This document shows positions 9,115 through 16,952 of a stretch of 64,000 nt of DNA, piece after piece. Each line of letters starts with the position of its first letter. Positions within the stretch are counted from its first letter, which is position 1. Position numbers and translations under genes: made by a program. The notes beneath the pieces were generated by a model, which searched no databases, was not told the DNA's origin, and was given only the letters and a program-made list of their open reading frames with translations. The DNA comes from Flagellimonas ochracea (GTDB lineage: Bacteria > Bacteroidota > Bacteroidia > Flavobacteriales > Flavobacteriaceae). The DNA lies in contig NZ_JAAABI010000001.1 in NCBI RefSeq assembly GCF_009903685.1, positions 248,001-312,000 on the forward strand, read 5' to 3'.

Positions 9115-10251
9115 TCAGATTGGCTTTAAACGATAGATCGCTCCGCCATCAACACCAATATAAAGATAACCGTCAGGTCCTTGCCTTACCACTCTAACTC
9201 TTCTGCCAAAATCTTTCAAAATCCGTTCTTCATGAACCACCTTGTCCTCTTTTAGTACCAATCTGTTTAAATGGGTCAATGCCATGGCACCAACAAATAA
9301 GTTACCCTTCCATTGTTCAAGTTTATCCCCTGTATAGAAAACCATACTGCTGGGCGCGATGGAGGGAGTGTAGTAATGTACAGGTTGTTCCATACCCTCT
9401 TTATGGGTAATTCCATCACCGATGGGAGTATCGTCATAATCTATGCCGTGGCAAATTATGGGCCATCCATAGTTGAGTGCGGGTTTGATCAGGTTGAGTT
9501 CATCGCCACCTTTCGGTCCATGTTCGTGCAGCCAAAGTTCTTGGGTTTTGGGATGTAGCGTCAGCCCTTGTGGATTTCGATGCCCTAAACTCCAAATTTC
9601 AGGTTTGGCATTATCGGTATTTACAAACGGATTGTCCTTGGGAATACGGCCATCATCAAAAATGCGCATAACCTTGCCCAGATGATTATTTAAGGTTTGG
9701 GCTGAATCCATTAGGTCATAACGGTCGCCCATGGTAAAGAATAGGTAATCGTTTTTGATGACCATTCGGGTTCCGTAATGGCTTGGAGAAGGGTAATAGG
9801 GAAACGCTGTAAAAATTCGTTCGGTTTGGGTCAACGAATCCCCATTAAGTTTTCCGCGGTCAATGGCCATGGTACTTGCTGTGGAATCTCCCACGGAATG
9901 TGCAAAATAGAGCCAATCATTTTCTTGGTATTTGGGATGCGGCAAAATGTCCAAAGCGCCCCCATCCAAGCGGCAATACGATTTAGGAACGCCTTTTATC
10001 ACAGTTTTTCTCCCTGATTTCAAATCCACCTGAATTAGTTCCCCGGAAAATCGATTGGTGACCATCATCTTGTTGTTGGGTAAAAAACACATGCCAAAAG
10101 GAACACGAATACTATCTGTTATCATCTCCAGTTGAATTTTTCCTTGCTCACTTTCAAATATCAAATCTGATTTTTGGTTAGTACAGGCAGCAAAAAGGAA
10201 TACCATCCCAAAAAAGAGTAAAGAGAACGGTCGAAAATTGTTATTTTTCAT
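9115..10251 (-). CDS. PQQ-dependent sugar dehydrogenase-type lipoprotein
   Basis: About 378-residue six-bladed propeller of the glucose/sorbosone dehydrogenase (YliI/Asd-like) family. I chose the ATG at 10251 because MKNNNF...LFAAC gives a lipobox with Cys23; a further in-frame ATG lies 13 codons upstream. Family signatures: IRVPFGMCFLPNNKMMVTNR near the start, GGALDILPHPKY, GHRNPQGLTLHP, LWLHEHGPKGGDELN, LNYGWP and the C-terminal GPDGYLYIGVDGGAIYRL. It should be anchored in the envelope and may oxidise sugars with a quinone cofactor; many Bacteroidota homologues have no proven activity. Confidence 0.88.
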   Translation of the reverse strand: MKNNNFRPFSLLFFGMVFLFAACTNQKSDLIFESEQGKIQLEMITDSIRVPFGMCFLPNNKMMVTNRFSGELIQVDLKSGRKTVIKGVPKSYCRLDGGALDILPHPKYQENDWLYFAHSVGDSTASTMAIDRGKLNGDSLTQTERIFTAFPYYPSPSHYGTRMVIKNDYLFFTMGDRYDLMDSAQTLNNHLGKVMRIFDDGRIPKDNPFVNTDNAKPEIWSLGHRNPQGLTLHPKTQELWLHEHGPKGGDELNLIKPALNYGWPIICHGIDYDDTPIGDGITHKEGMEQPVHYYTPSIAPSSMVFYTGDKLEQWKGNLFVGAMALTHLNRLVLKEDKVVHEERILKDFGRRVRVVRQGPDGYLYIGVDGGAIYRLKPI

Positions 10252-10557
10252 AGGCCTTGCGATTATGATGAAACAAAAGGATTTTGGCAAATGTGGCCCC
10301 TGGGTCTTTAGCCTACCTTTGGATTTGCCTAAAACTCATACGGATTTATAAATCCGTTAGTCAAATGAGGGTTTTTGCACCAGAACAGTTGTAAGAGCGT
10401 ATTGCCACAAATGCTTCTGTAATTCCATTAGCTAAAGCCCTGAATATAAAATATTCGGAAGGTTATCTCGTTTATACTATGTTGAACCAAACAATGTATT
10501 CCACAAAATGGACAGACCAAAGTTCTTGGGCGACATTTGAAACTCTAATAGTGCATT
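10252..10557. other. Divergent intergenic region with an 18-base perfect palindrome
   Basis: About 306 bases between the dehydrogenase start and a small plus-strand gene. The only notable structure is the perfect palindrome at 10340-10357 (separate entry). No gene or RNA is recognised. Confidence 0.5.
10340..10357. promoter_or_regulatory. Perfect 18-base palindrome, candidate operator
   Basis: ACGGATTTATAAATCCGT is a perfect palindrome about 90 bases upstream of the dehydrogenase start codon and 200 bases upstream of the divergent small gene. A dimeric regulator could bind it; the regulator is unknown. Confidence 0.4.
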
Positions 10558-10848
10558 ATGAAAACATTCTTTATTCTAATACTTTCTTTAATGGCGATTC
10601 CTCATGGGGAAGTGGAGCAAGACTCAATACTTTATGCTACGTACCAAGGTCATGATTCCCAGATGTATCTTTTTGAGGATGATGAGGGTGAGACCCATGA
10701 GTTTGCAACCATTAGGGGTTCTGCATCCAAGAAGTACAACATGGACTCCGATGACCATGTAGGAAAGATGTTCAAGGTTGTCTACACCATCGAATCCGAA
10801 GAAGAGGGTGACACCTATATTATTTTGGACTTGGAGTTGCCCATGTAA
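10558..10848 (+). CDS. Small secreted acidic protein, unknown function
   Basis: 96 residues with a short hydrophobic leader (MKTFFILILSLMAIPHG), then a compact acidic domain (DDEGETHEFATIRG, VGKMFKVVYTIESEEEGD, YIILDLELP). Alternating hydrophobic residues suggest a small beta-fold. I do not recognise a family. It stands alone between two non-coding regions with no terminator seen directly after it. Confidence 0.6.
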   Translation: MKTFFILILSLMAIPHGEVEQDSILYATYQGHDSQMYLFEDDEGETHEFATIRGSASKKYNMDSDDHVGKMFKVVYTIESEEEGDTYIILDLELPM

Positions 10849-11299
10849 GAATCTCCTTTGAACAAGCTCATTTATGGGATTTCTGTCAATGAATCCTTTT
10901 CTAGAACTACAAATTTACTAAAGAAGATATCTGTGGTTGAACGCTGGATGTGCGACACTAATATCAGACGTAGAAGTATTCTCAGTTTAAGCGCTCTTCC
11001 TTATACCTTTTTCTAGATTGCCATACCAATGATTGGATTTCTGTCTTTTCGATGCATCGGTTCTTTGGTCCACTTTTCACTTTTTTTCATCAAAAAATCA
11101 AAGCCTTTAAAAAAGTATAAACTCAAAAGGCCCATTCGTTAATGGATATGCCCCATTGATTAATTCTGACATCAATATAGTGCGGTTACACAGTATGTTT
11201 GTTTCAGTAAGCAAAAGTTCTTAGTTATTAAACTGAATAACCTCCAAATAGGATGGGGTAATTTGTAGGGTACTTTTAGTGTTCTTTACCTATAAAACA

Positions 11300-11438
11300 T
11301 CTTGTTTAAATGAGGTTCCCGTTGCGCCAGGGGGTTTTTGAGGTTGAGCCCCTTGGTTGTAACGGTTTTCTAAGATAAACACCCGAACATTTAACCTGCT
11401 TTGCAGAAAGGAGCCTTTTACGGCTCCTTCCTGTTTTT
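11300..11438 (+). ncRNA. Structured small RNA candidate with 6S-RNA-like architecture
   Basis: Reading along the plus strand: a closing stem GTTTAAATG (11304-11312) against CATTTAAC (11388-11395, one bulge); a large internal bubble; a long apical hairpin CGTTGCGCCAGGGG (11320-11333) against CCCCTTGGTTGTAACG (11349-11364) with G-T pairs; then a rho-independent terminator. A closing stem, wide central bubble and long apical hairpin is the general layout of 6S RNA, and a 6S family specific to Flavobacteria (6S-Flavo) is described. I compare shape only, not sequence. No clear promoter was found. It could instead be a leader element of trxB, but the terminator separates it from that gene. Confidence 0.4.
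11408..11438 (+). terminator. Rho-independent terminator of the RNA candidate
   Basis: AAGGAGCC and GGCTCCTT pair around a six-base loop, followed by CCTGTTTTT. No plus-strand coding gene ends nearby (the closest stop is at 10848), which supports a non-coding transcript. Confidence 0.75.
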
Positions 11439-11544
11439 GGTTTTCCCATCGGAGAGAAACGGGTCCAACTTGAATTGTTCACATCTTTTGGTAAAATTGA
11501 TCTTAAACCAGACGGGGGATCTGTAAGTTTTTCCGCAAAAAAAC

Positions 11545-11552
11545 TACTTTTG
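11545..11552 (+). promoter_or_regulatory. -7 promoter box of trxB
   Basis: TACTTTTG matches the Bacteroidota -7 consensus TAnnTTTG exactly and lies 32 bases before the trxB ATG. The -33 element is only T-rich here and not a clear TTG. Confidence 0.5.
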
Positions 11553-11583
11553 TAATCTAACCTAATTTAGGAAGTTATTTGTT

Positions 11584-12555
11584 ATGTCAGAACCAGTTGA
11601 AAGAATAAAAACATTGATTATAGGTTCCGGCCCTGCTGGATATACCGCTGCTATATATGCTGCTAGAGCGGATTTGAAACCTGTTGTATACACAGGCATG
11701 GAGCCTGGTGGGCAACTTACCACTACTACCGAAGTGGATAATTTTCCGGGATATCCCGAAGGTGTGGACGGTCCGACCATGATGGTGCAATTGCAACAAC
11801 AAGCCGAACGTTTTGGAACTGATGTTCGGGTAGGTATGATCACTGCAGTGGAATTAAGTGATGAAGTAGGAGGAATTCACAAAGCGACTGTGGACGATTC
11901 CAAACAGATTGAAGCAGAGACCATTATCATTTCGACCGGGGCCTCCGCAAAGTATTTAAATATACCAAGTGAGCAACGTTTACGTGGTGGTGGAGTCTCT
12001 GCCTGCGCTGTTTGCGATGGCTTTTTCTATAAGGGTCAAGAAGTTGCCATTGTAGGTGGTGGTGATACGGCGGCCGAGGAAGCCTCCTATTTGGCCAATA
12101 TTTGTAAAAAAGTGACCATGTTGATCAGGAAAGACCACATGCGTGCTTCCAAGGCCATGCAGCATCGAGTAAATAGTTTGGATAACATTGTGATACGTTA
12201 CAATAGCGAGGTCGATGAAGTTTTGGGTGATCAAGTTGTTGAAGGCCTTAGGATAGTGAACAATCAGACTGGGGAGAAAGAAGAGATTGCCATAACCGGA
12301 CTGTTTATTGCTATTGGTCACAAGCCCAATACCGATATCTTTAAAGGGCAGCTGGAAATGGATGAAACAGGATATATCATCACTAAGGGTAAGTCTACCA
12401 AGACCAACAAGCCCGGAGTCTTTGCAAGCGGTGATGTACAAGATAAAGAGTACAGACAAGCGGTAACTGCAGCAGGAACCGGCTGTATGGCAGCCTTGGA
12501 CGCAGAACGCTATTTGGCCCTTGTTGATAACAAAGAAACCGTTGGAGCGGAGTAG
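11584..12555 (+). CDS. trxB: Thioredoxin-disulfide reductase
   Basis: 323-residue cytosolic FAD/NADPH enzyme that reduces thioredoxin. FAD-binding GSGPAG at residues 14-19, the redox-active CAVC at Cys141-Cys144, the NADPH-binding GGGDTAAEEASYLA, and the C-terminal FAD motif ASGDVQD. The length is normal for the low-molecular-weight class. It is monocistronic: a promoter box lies in front and a strong terminator directly follows. It forms part of the oxidative-stress set in this window with OxyR and SodC. Confidence 0.97.
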   Translation: MSEPVERIKTLIIGSGPAGYTAAIYAARADLKPVVYTGMEPGGQLTTTTEVDNFPGYPEGVDGPTMMVQLQQQAERFGTDVRVGMITAVELSDEVGGIHKATVDDSKQIEAETIIISTGASAKYLNIPSEQRLRGGGVSACAVCDGFFYKGQEVAIVGGGDTAAEEASYLANICKKVTMLIRKDHMRASKAMQHRVNSLDNIVIRYNSEVDEVLGDQVVEGLRIVNNQTGEKEEIAITGLFIAIGHKPNTDIFKGQLEMDETGYIITKGKSTKTNKPGVFASGDVQDKEYRQAVTAAGTGCMAALDAERYLALVDNKETVGAE

Positions 12556-12576
12556 GAAAGCACGTTATAAAAGTAA

Positions 12577-12604
12577 AAAAGGCACCCTTGGGTGCCTTTT
12601 TTGA
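12577..12604 (+). terminator. Rho-independent terminator of trxB
   Basis: GGCACCC-TT-GGGTGCC flanked by A5 and T6, 25 bases after the trxB stop. Confidence 0.9.
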
Positions 12605-12625
12605 TGGAGTGCTAACTCATTCATT

Positions 12626-13075
12626 TTAATCGATTCGTTTATAATTTTCAGAGAAGGTTCGATTTCCATCCTCATCTAAGGTTATTTGACTGTAGGCGTC
12701 ATCCTTGAGATCAAGCTCAAATACGAACTCCGTTAAAGTATCCAAAGCTTTCATCATCTCCGCGTCCCCATATATAATTGTTTCATGCAGTTCATCATCG
12801 GTGATGTAATAAGATCCATAGCCAAACCTGCCATTGTTGTCATTGGGAACATACCGGGACCACATTACTTTTCCATTATAGTACATTTTGACTTGTCGAT
12901 AACCATCTGACTTTGGCACCGTATCCGAAACATTCACACCATCATCATAACTATAAAAGCTTTGTAACTCCCATGTACCTTCAATGGAGTGCATGCTCAC
13001 CGGTTTTGGTGAAGTGAGTGTCGTGGCCGATATGAAAAGCAACATCAATATGGCCAAACCTATTATTTTTTTCAT
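12626..13075 (-). CDS. Secreted lipocalin-like protein
   Basis: 149 residues with a signal peptide (MKKIIGLAILMLLFISATT). The mature part begins IEGTWELQSFYSYDDG and continues with YNGKVMWSRY and FGYGSYYITDDEL, the start and strand pattern of the small lipocalin-like domain common in Bacteroidota. Likely a periplasmic eight-stranded barrel; the ligand is unknown. It converges on trxB and is probably a single-gene transcript. Confidence 0.7.
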   Translation of the reverse strand: MKKIIGLAILMLLFISATTLTSPKPVSMHSIEGTWELQSFYSYDDGVNVSDTVPKSDGYRQVKMYYNGKVMWSRYVPNDNNGRFGYGSYYITDDELHETIIYGDAEMMKALDTLTEFVFELDLKDDAYSQITLDEDGNRTFSENYKRID

Positions 13076-13169
13076 GGTTGTGTGTTTGTTGAGATTGCTC
13101 TAAAAAGATACGATATTTTTTAATAAATAGTCAAATGTTATATTAAAAAAATAAGAATATATCAAGAGA

Positions 13170-13193
13170 AAGACCTGGTTTTCACCAGGTCTT
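13170..13193 (-). terminator. Hairpin, probable terminator of the head-GIN gene
   Basis: AAGACCTGGT and ACCAGGTCTT pair perfectly around TTTC. Read on the minus strand it is followed by a moderately U-rich stretch. It sits 70 bases beyond the stop of the head-GIN gene. Confidence 0.55.
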
Positions 13194-13261
13194 CAATTTG
13201 GTCAGGTCGATTTAGCAGTTTAAGTTGTTCTAGAGGGCTAGTTTGACTTTTTGCTATAATG

Positions 13262-13984
13262 CTAGTATTTCCGAACACTTCCAGAAACGGACTTTTTCGT
13301 TTCCACGTTTGCCTCTCCAGTATATGATATATCCGCTCCGCTACTGGCATCGGCAACCAATGATTCTGAAACGTTCACGGAGATATCAGCTCCGCTGCTA
13401 GCATCCGCATTACAATTTTTGGTCATTAGGCTTCGGGCTCTTATGTCCGCTCCGCTACTGGCATCGGCATACAGATAATCTGTTTGTCCACTAACCTTTA
13501 TTTCTGCCCCGCTGCTAGCTTCAGCAGAAACCTCTTGGGCGGTTAACTCCACTTGTAGGTCAGCACCACTGCTGGCTTCCAATTCCACTCTTTTAGAGGT
13601 TACGACGTTTTGTACAATAAGGTCTGCACCGCTGGAGCTTTTTAGTGCCTCAACCTTGGGAAGTGTTACATAAATCTTTTTGGTGGCCCTGCCAATATTT
13701 TCAATAGCATGTATTTTAAGTCTTCCATCCCTGATGTCAGTCCCAATCAGATCAATGATGTTTTCGTCGGCTTCTACCAAAATTTTAAACTCGCTGTCCT
13801 GTGTTACAAATACATCCAGTCCCTCCGAAGCAGAGACCACACTAAAGTCTTCTTTTACGTTTCTGGTTTCTTCCACCACATTTCCGTTCCCTCGTTTCCC
13901 GTTTCCAAAGTTGACATCCAACATGCAGGAGGAGGCAAAGATGGAAAAGAAAATGGCGATTGCAATTTTAGCTAGTGTTGTCAT
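13262..13984 (-). CDS. Head-GIN (DUF2807) domain lipoprotein with SSGA repeats
   Basis: About 240 residues. I chose the ATG at 13984 since it gives a signal peptide ending in a lipobox (FASSC); an in-frame start 23 codons upstream is unlikely. The DUF2807/head-GIN domain begins FSVVSASEGLDVFVTQ. From the middle on there are six copies of SSGAD or SSGAE spaced 18-21 residues apart, one turn each of a predicted beta-helix. It is the last gene of the DUF4870-PadR-PspC-head-GIN operon; such genes are thought to be part of an envelope-stress module, but the function is not established. Confidence 0.85.
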   Translation of the reverse strand: MTTLAKIAIAIFFSIFASSCMLDVNFGNGKRGNGNVVEETRNVKEDFSVVSASEGLDVFVTQDSEFKILVEADENIIDLIGTDIRDGRLKIHAIENIGRATKKIYVTLPKVEALKSSSGADLIVQNVVTSKRVELEASSGADLQVELTAQEVSAEASSGAEIKVSGQTDYLYADASSGADIRARSLMTKNCNADASSGADISVNVSESLVADASSGADISYTGEANVETKKSVSGSVRKY

Positions 13985-14070
13985 GATTGTTGTTTTAATG
14001 ATTGATTCAAAATTCGTATTATCTATATATTTATTTAAGAAAAGGTTACCCAACTGTCAAAATTGACGGT

Positions 14071-15810
14071 TCAGTTGTCTTTCTTTTCTCCGGTCTTAAT
14101 TTCAACGCCTTCTTCATCGATTTTCATTTTAAAGGAATCATCACGATTTTTTAAATCGATATTTACACCATCTTCATTAATGATGATTTGCCCTCCTTCT
14201 TCCTGTTCATCAATCTTTTCGGCCTCCTCTTCAGGGCAGTCCAGGCATTTTAACTCTCCATCTTCTCCCATGGCCCAGGTATATCCAACAATTCCGCTTC
14301 TGTAATAATCCCGGTCATTGGAAATTCCTCTTCCCACATGTCCTCGGGTCGATTCGTCAAAACGAACAATCCTGCCCTCGGGAACATATATGGTAGAGGT
14401 CACCTCTTGGTTTCGGGCTTTGTTCGATGGATCTGTGGTTAGATACTCATCCAAGATGATTTGGTTGTCACGTAGCTCATACCTGTAGTTGATTTCCTTG
14501 GCTCTTTCCCTGGCGGCCAAGGTGGTGTTTCCATGGGCATCTTTTCGTATATTAATCTTTACAATGGAATCCTCGGACTTTCTCATTTTGATGTCCACCT
14601 CATCTGAAATCAAAATTTTCTTGTCGTTTTCATCATAGGTGAAGGCCATTCTTCCAAAATGCAGATTGTCCATCCCATAATCCAACTCGGAGTCTCTCAT
14701 CTTAATAAATAAGGTGTCGGTTGCATTCTCCATAGTGATTTGCTCTTTGATGTTGGTACTGCCAACATTGGCAAACTCCGCTGTTTGGCGTATGGCCAGT
14801 GCAAAAAGTACCCCCATGGAGATCAACCATAGTCCCAAGAGCGAAAACTTTGCAATGTTGCCAATGGATTTAAGGTTGTTGACCAAGATTTTCAGTCCGA
14901 GATAGAGTAAAAAGAAAAACGGTATGCCCAGTGCAAAGAACAACAATAGGGACACAACCCAAACTGGTGCACCTGTGGTGAGCACGATTTCATAAAAATC
15001 CACACCTGGTAAATGCACAGCATTGACCATGCCCACGGTGAACAAAGCGATAAACAAGCCAATTAGGGTTGCTGCACCAATAATGATCAATAAGATGCCA
15101 ATGAACTTGCCAAATACTTTGAAGAGGAACATAATAATGTCCCCTAGGGTATCAAAAAAGGTCTTGGAGCCGCTCTTGACCTTGTTGCCCACTTTTTCGT
15201 AGTCAACATTTTTTACTTTATCTGCAACATCATCAAACCCCTCTTTAACTTTGCGTTCTATATTGCTGATGTTGATAGGCTCTCCCCGCATGTCCAATTT
15301 TTGCGAGGTGGTTGCGGCTTCGGGCACCAATATCCACAACAATAGATAGGCAATCAGTCCAAATCCGGTGAATACGGCCAACAAAATAAAAATCAGTCTG
15401 ATCCAAAGTGCATCAAAACCGAGGTAGTGCTCCAGACCAGCGCAGACACCACCAATGTATTTTTGGTCCACATCACGGTACAGTTTTTTGGCCCTGCTTC
15501 TAGGTTGCTCGAAACTCCTTTTGGGTTCATCCTCAAAAATGTCCTCATCGACCATATAGTCCTCAGGTTGCCCCATAATGTTGATGACGGCATCCACTTC
15601 TTTTTGAGTGATGACCTGACGTTCGTTTTCCATTTTTTCCAAGAAAAGCTCGGCAATCCGGGCCTCAATATCGGAGATGATTTCATCACTTCCGGTTGTG
15701 CCGGCAAAGGAGCGTTTTATCGATTCCAAGTATCGCCTTAATTTGTCGTACGCACTGTCGTCTATGTGAAAGAGCGTATTGGCGAGATTTATATTTACTG
15801 TCTTGTTCAT
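14071..15810 (-). CDS. PspC domain-containing membrane protein
   Basis: 579 residues. Order of parts: a soluble N-terminal helical region (LFHIDDSAYDKLRRYLESI, IISDIEARIAELF, then a region that resembles permuted DUF1700-like helices), a PspC domain at about residues 108-170 (YIGGVCAGLEHYLG, then a long hydrophobic segment), further transmembrane helices to about residue 340, and a C-terminal soluble beta-domain resembling DUF4097/head-GIN adhesin-like repeats. PspC proteins act in phage-shock/envelope-stress sensing in other bacteria. It lies between PadR (12 bases upstream) and head-GIN (86 bases downstream). Confidence 0.88.
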   Translation of the reverse strand: MNKTVNINLANTLFHIDDSAYDKLRRYLESIKRSFAGTTGSDEIISDIEARIAELFLEKMENERQVITQKEVDAVINIMGQPEDYMVDEDIFEDEPKRSFEQPRSRAKKLYRDVDQKYIGGVCAGLEHYLGFDALWIRLIFILLAVFTGFGLIAYLLLWILVPEAATTSQKLDMRGEPINISNIERKVKEGFDDVADKVKNVDYEKVGNKVKSGSKTFFDTLGDIIMFLFKVFGKFIGILLIIIGAATLIGLFIALFTVGMVNAVHLPGVDFYEIVLTTGAPVWVVSLLLFFALGIPFFFLLYLGLKILVNNLKSIGNIAKFSLLGLWLISMGVLFALAIRQTAEFANVGSTNIKEQITMENATDTLFIKMRDSELDYGMDNLHFGRMAFTYDENDKKILISDEVDIKMRKSEDSIVKINIRKDAHGNTTLAARERAKEINYRYELRDNQIILDEYLTTDPSNKARNQEVTSTIYVPEGRIVRFDESTRGHVGRGISNDRDYYRSGIVGYTWAMGEDGELKCLDCPEEEAEKIDEQEEGGQIIINEDGVNIDLKNRDDSFKMKIDEEGVEIKTGEKKDN

Positions 15811-15822
15811 TGCTTTAGATTC

Positions 15823-16152
15823 TTATTTAGTGTTGGTTACCAGATTAACTGCATTTCTAAGTTCGTCCCAGGTGCCATTGAGTTCTTTTAGGAACAATTG
15901 GCCTGTTTCCGTAAGTGCGTAATATTTGCGGGGCGGTCCGGAGGTGGATTCTTCCCAACGATAATTGAGCAGTCCAGCATTTTTTAGCCTTGTCAACAAG
16001 GGATAAATGGTTCCTTCCACCACCAGCATCTTAGCGTCTTTTAGGGCTTCTAGAATTTCGGAGGCATACTTGTCCTCATCTTTGATGATGGAGAGTATGC
16101 AATACTCCAGAACCCCTTTGCGCATTTGTGCTTTTGTGTTTTCTATGTTCAT
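15823..16152 (-). CDS. PadR family transcriptional regulator
   Basis: 109 residues with the short winged helix of PadR: KGVLEYCILSIIKDEDKYAS, EILEALKDAKMLVVEGTIYP and LLTRLKNAGLLNYRWEES, then GPPRKYYALTETG. It encodes the likely repressor of its own operon (DUF4870, PadR, PspC, head-GIN). A GTACT-N11-AGTAC site upstream of the first gene is a candidate binding site. The 12-base gap to pspC indicates co-transcription. Confidence 0.92.
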   Translation of the reverse strand: MNIENTKAQMRKGVLEYCILSIIKDEDKYASEILEALKDAKMLVVEGTIYPLLTRLKNAGLLNYRWEESTSGPPRKYYALTETGQLFLKELNGTWDELRNAVNLVTNTK

Positions 16153-16213
16153 AACTTCATGGTTCTAATTTTACCGAACTGGGTCCGGGATTTGATTAAC
16201 TGTTCGTTTTTTT

Positions 16214-16256
16214 GTTTCCACTTCCAGTCCCCTGTGATGAGCAGGGGAGTGGAAAC
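16214..16256 (+). terminator. Long inverted repeat with T-run on the plus strand
   Basis: GTTTCCACT (16214-16222) pairs with AGTGGAAAC (16248-16256), and inside it CCCCTG pairs with CAGGGG. On the plus strand it is followed by GTTTTTTG, giving a classical terminator, yet the genes on both sides run on the minus strand. In the minus direction it is followed by As and would not terminate. It may stop antisense transcripts or act as a processing or stability hairpin between DUF4870 and padR. Confidence 0.5.
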
Positions 16257-16302
16257 GTTTTTTGATTGATTGATTTTTTGATTGATGATTAAACTCCTGT
16301 TT

Positions 16303-16785
16303 TTATTTGATGAATTTTATGGTAAACGGATATTTAAAGGTTTCTCCTTCGTTGGTCCTTATGGTCGCCAATATGGTATATACTATATTGATAATGGCCA
16401 AAGCTAGCTGAAAGATTCCTGTGATGCCTGCAGGCCAGAACAACCGACCAAACCGAAAGTCGTCACTGCTTATGTGGATGTTCAAGTTGTTCAAGTCGCT
16501 CAATCGATGAAATCCAAAATGGTCCCAATCGAACAAGTCGGGCAGAAAACCGATAAAAAATGGAATGGTAATCAGTCCAGCAACAATTGAATAGAGCAAC
16601 ATACTCATTTGAAAATTGAGGGCCTGTTTTCCATTATAGTCCACAAACTTGTGCTCTTTTTTGTTCGCTGTCCACAGAATCAAAGGAAAAATAAAGTTCC
16701 CGAAGGGAATAAAATATTTTGAGAAGGTGGACGCATGTATTATTGCGGACAAATTTCTTTCGTGTTTGGTTATTGTGGCAGCCAT
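16303..16785 (-). CDS. DUF4870 family membrane protein
   Basis: 160 residues. Family features: a start with HERNLSAIIHASTFSKYFIP, a hydrophobic segment (FGNFIFPLILWTANKKEH), then FVDYNGKQALNFQMSMLLYS, two more transmembrane segments and a terminal YPFTIKFIK. Small polytopic inner-membrane protein of unknown role. It is the first gene before PadR on the same strand, separated by 150 bases that contain a large hairpin. Together with PadR, PspC and head-GIN it forms a grouping seen in Flavobacteria. Confidence 0.85.
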   Translation of the reverse strand: MAATITKHERNLSAIIHASTFSKYFIPFGNFIFPLILWTANKKEHKFVDYNGKQALNFQMSMLLYSIVAGLITIPFFIGFLPDLFDWDHFGFHRLSDLNNLNIHISSDDFRFGRLFWPAGITGIFQLALAIINIVYTILATIRTNEGETFKYPFTIKFIK

Positions 16786-16858
16786 TTTTGATTGATTATT
16801 TTATATAACAATTTTGTTTACCTATTAGCTTACAATGCAAATATATATCCAAAAGATG

Positions 16859-16879
16859 GTACTATGCAAAACAAAGTAC
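16859..16879. promoter_or_regulatory. Candidate PadR operator
   Basis: GTACT-N11-AGTAC, an interrupted palindrome about 75 bases upstream of the DUF4870 start, in the position expected for autoregulation of the operon that encodes PadR. Interrupted palindromes with TACT/AGTA-like arms are typical of the family; assignment is by position. Confidence 0.4.
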
Positions 16880-16895
16880 TATAATTTAACATAAA

Positions 16896-16914
16896 ATTAA
16901 CAAATGTTGTTAAT
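16896..16914. promoter_or_regulatory. Inverted repeat in the divergent promoter region
   Basis: ATTAACAA-ATG-TTGTTAAT, perfect 8-base arms, 38 bases before the DUF4442 start. TTG of the right arm and TACATTTA further on resemble a -33/-7 pair, so a protein bound here would overlap that promoter. Confidence 0.35.
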
Positions 16915-16952
16915 GATATTTTCAATACATTTACGACGCTAAAGTTTTAATT

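Larger units (their letters stand above)
10849..11583. other. 735-base non-coding region containing a structured RNA candidate and the trxB promoter
   Basis: No protein-coding frame is convincing here. The first 450 bases show nothing I can name. From about 11300 to 11440 there is a strongly folded element ending in a terminator (separate entry), and 11545-11552 is a -7 promoter box for trxB. Confidence 0.6.

Noticed and set aside
13162-13356. Minus-strand frame of 64 codons overlapping the end of the head-GIN gene
   Set aside because: It lies in another frame over the SSGA repeats and runs through the terminator hairpin at 13170-13193.
16257-16290. Repeated TTTTTTGATTGAT units next to the hairpin before the DUF4870 stop
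   Set aside because: Only two short imperfect copies; too simple to call a functional repeat.
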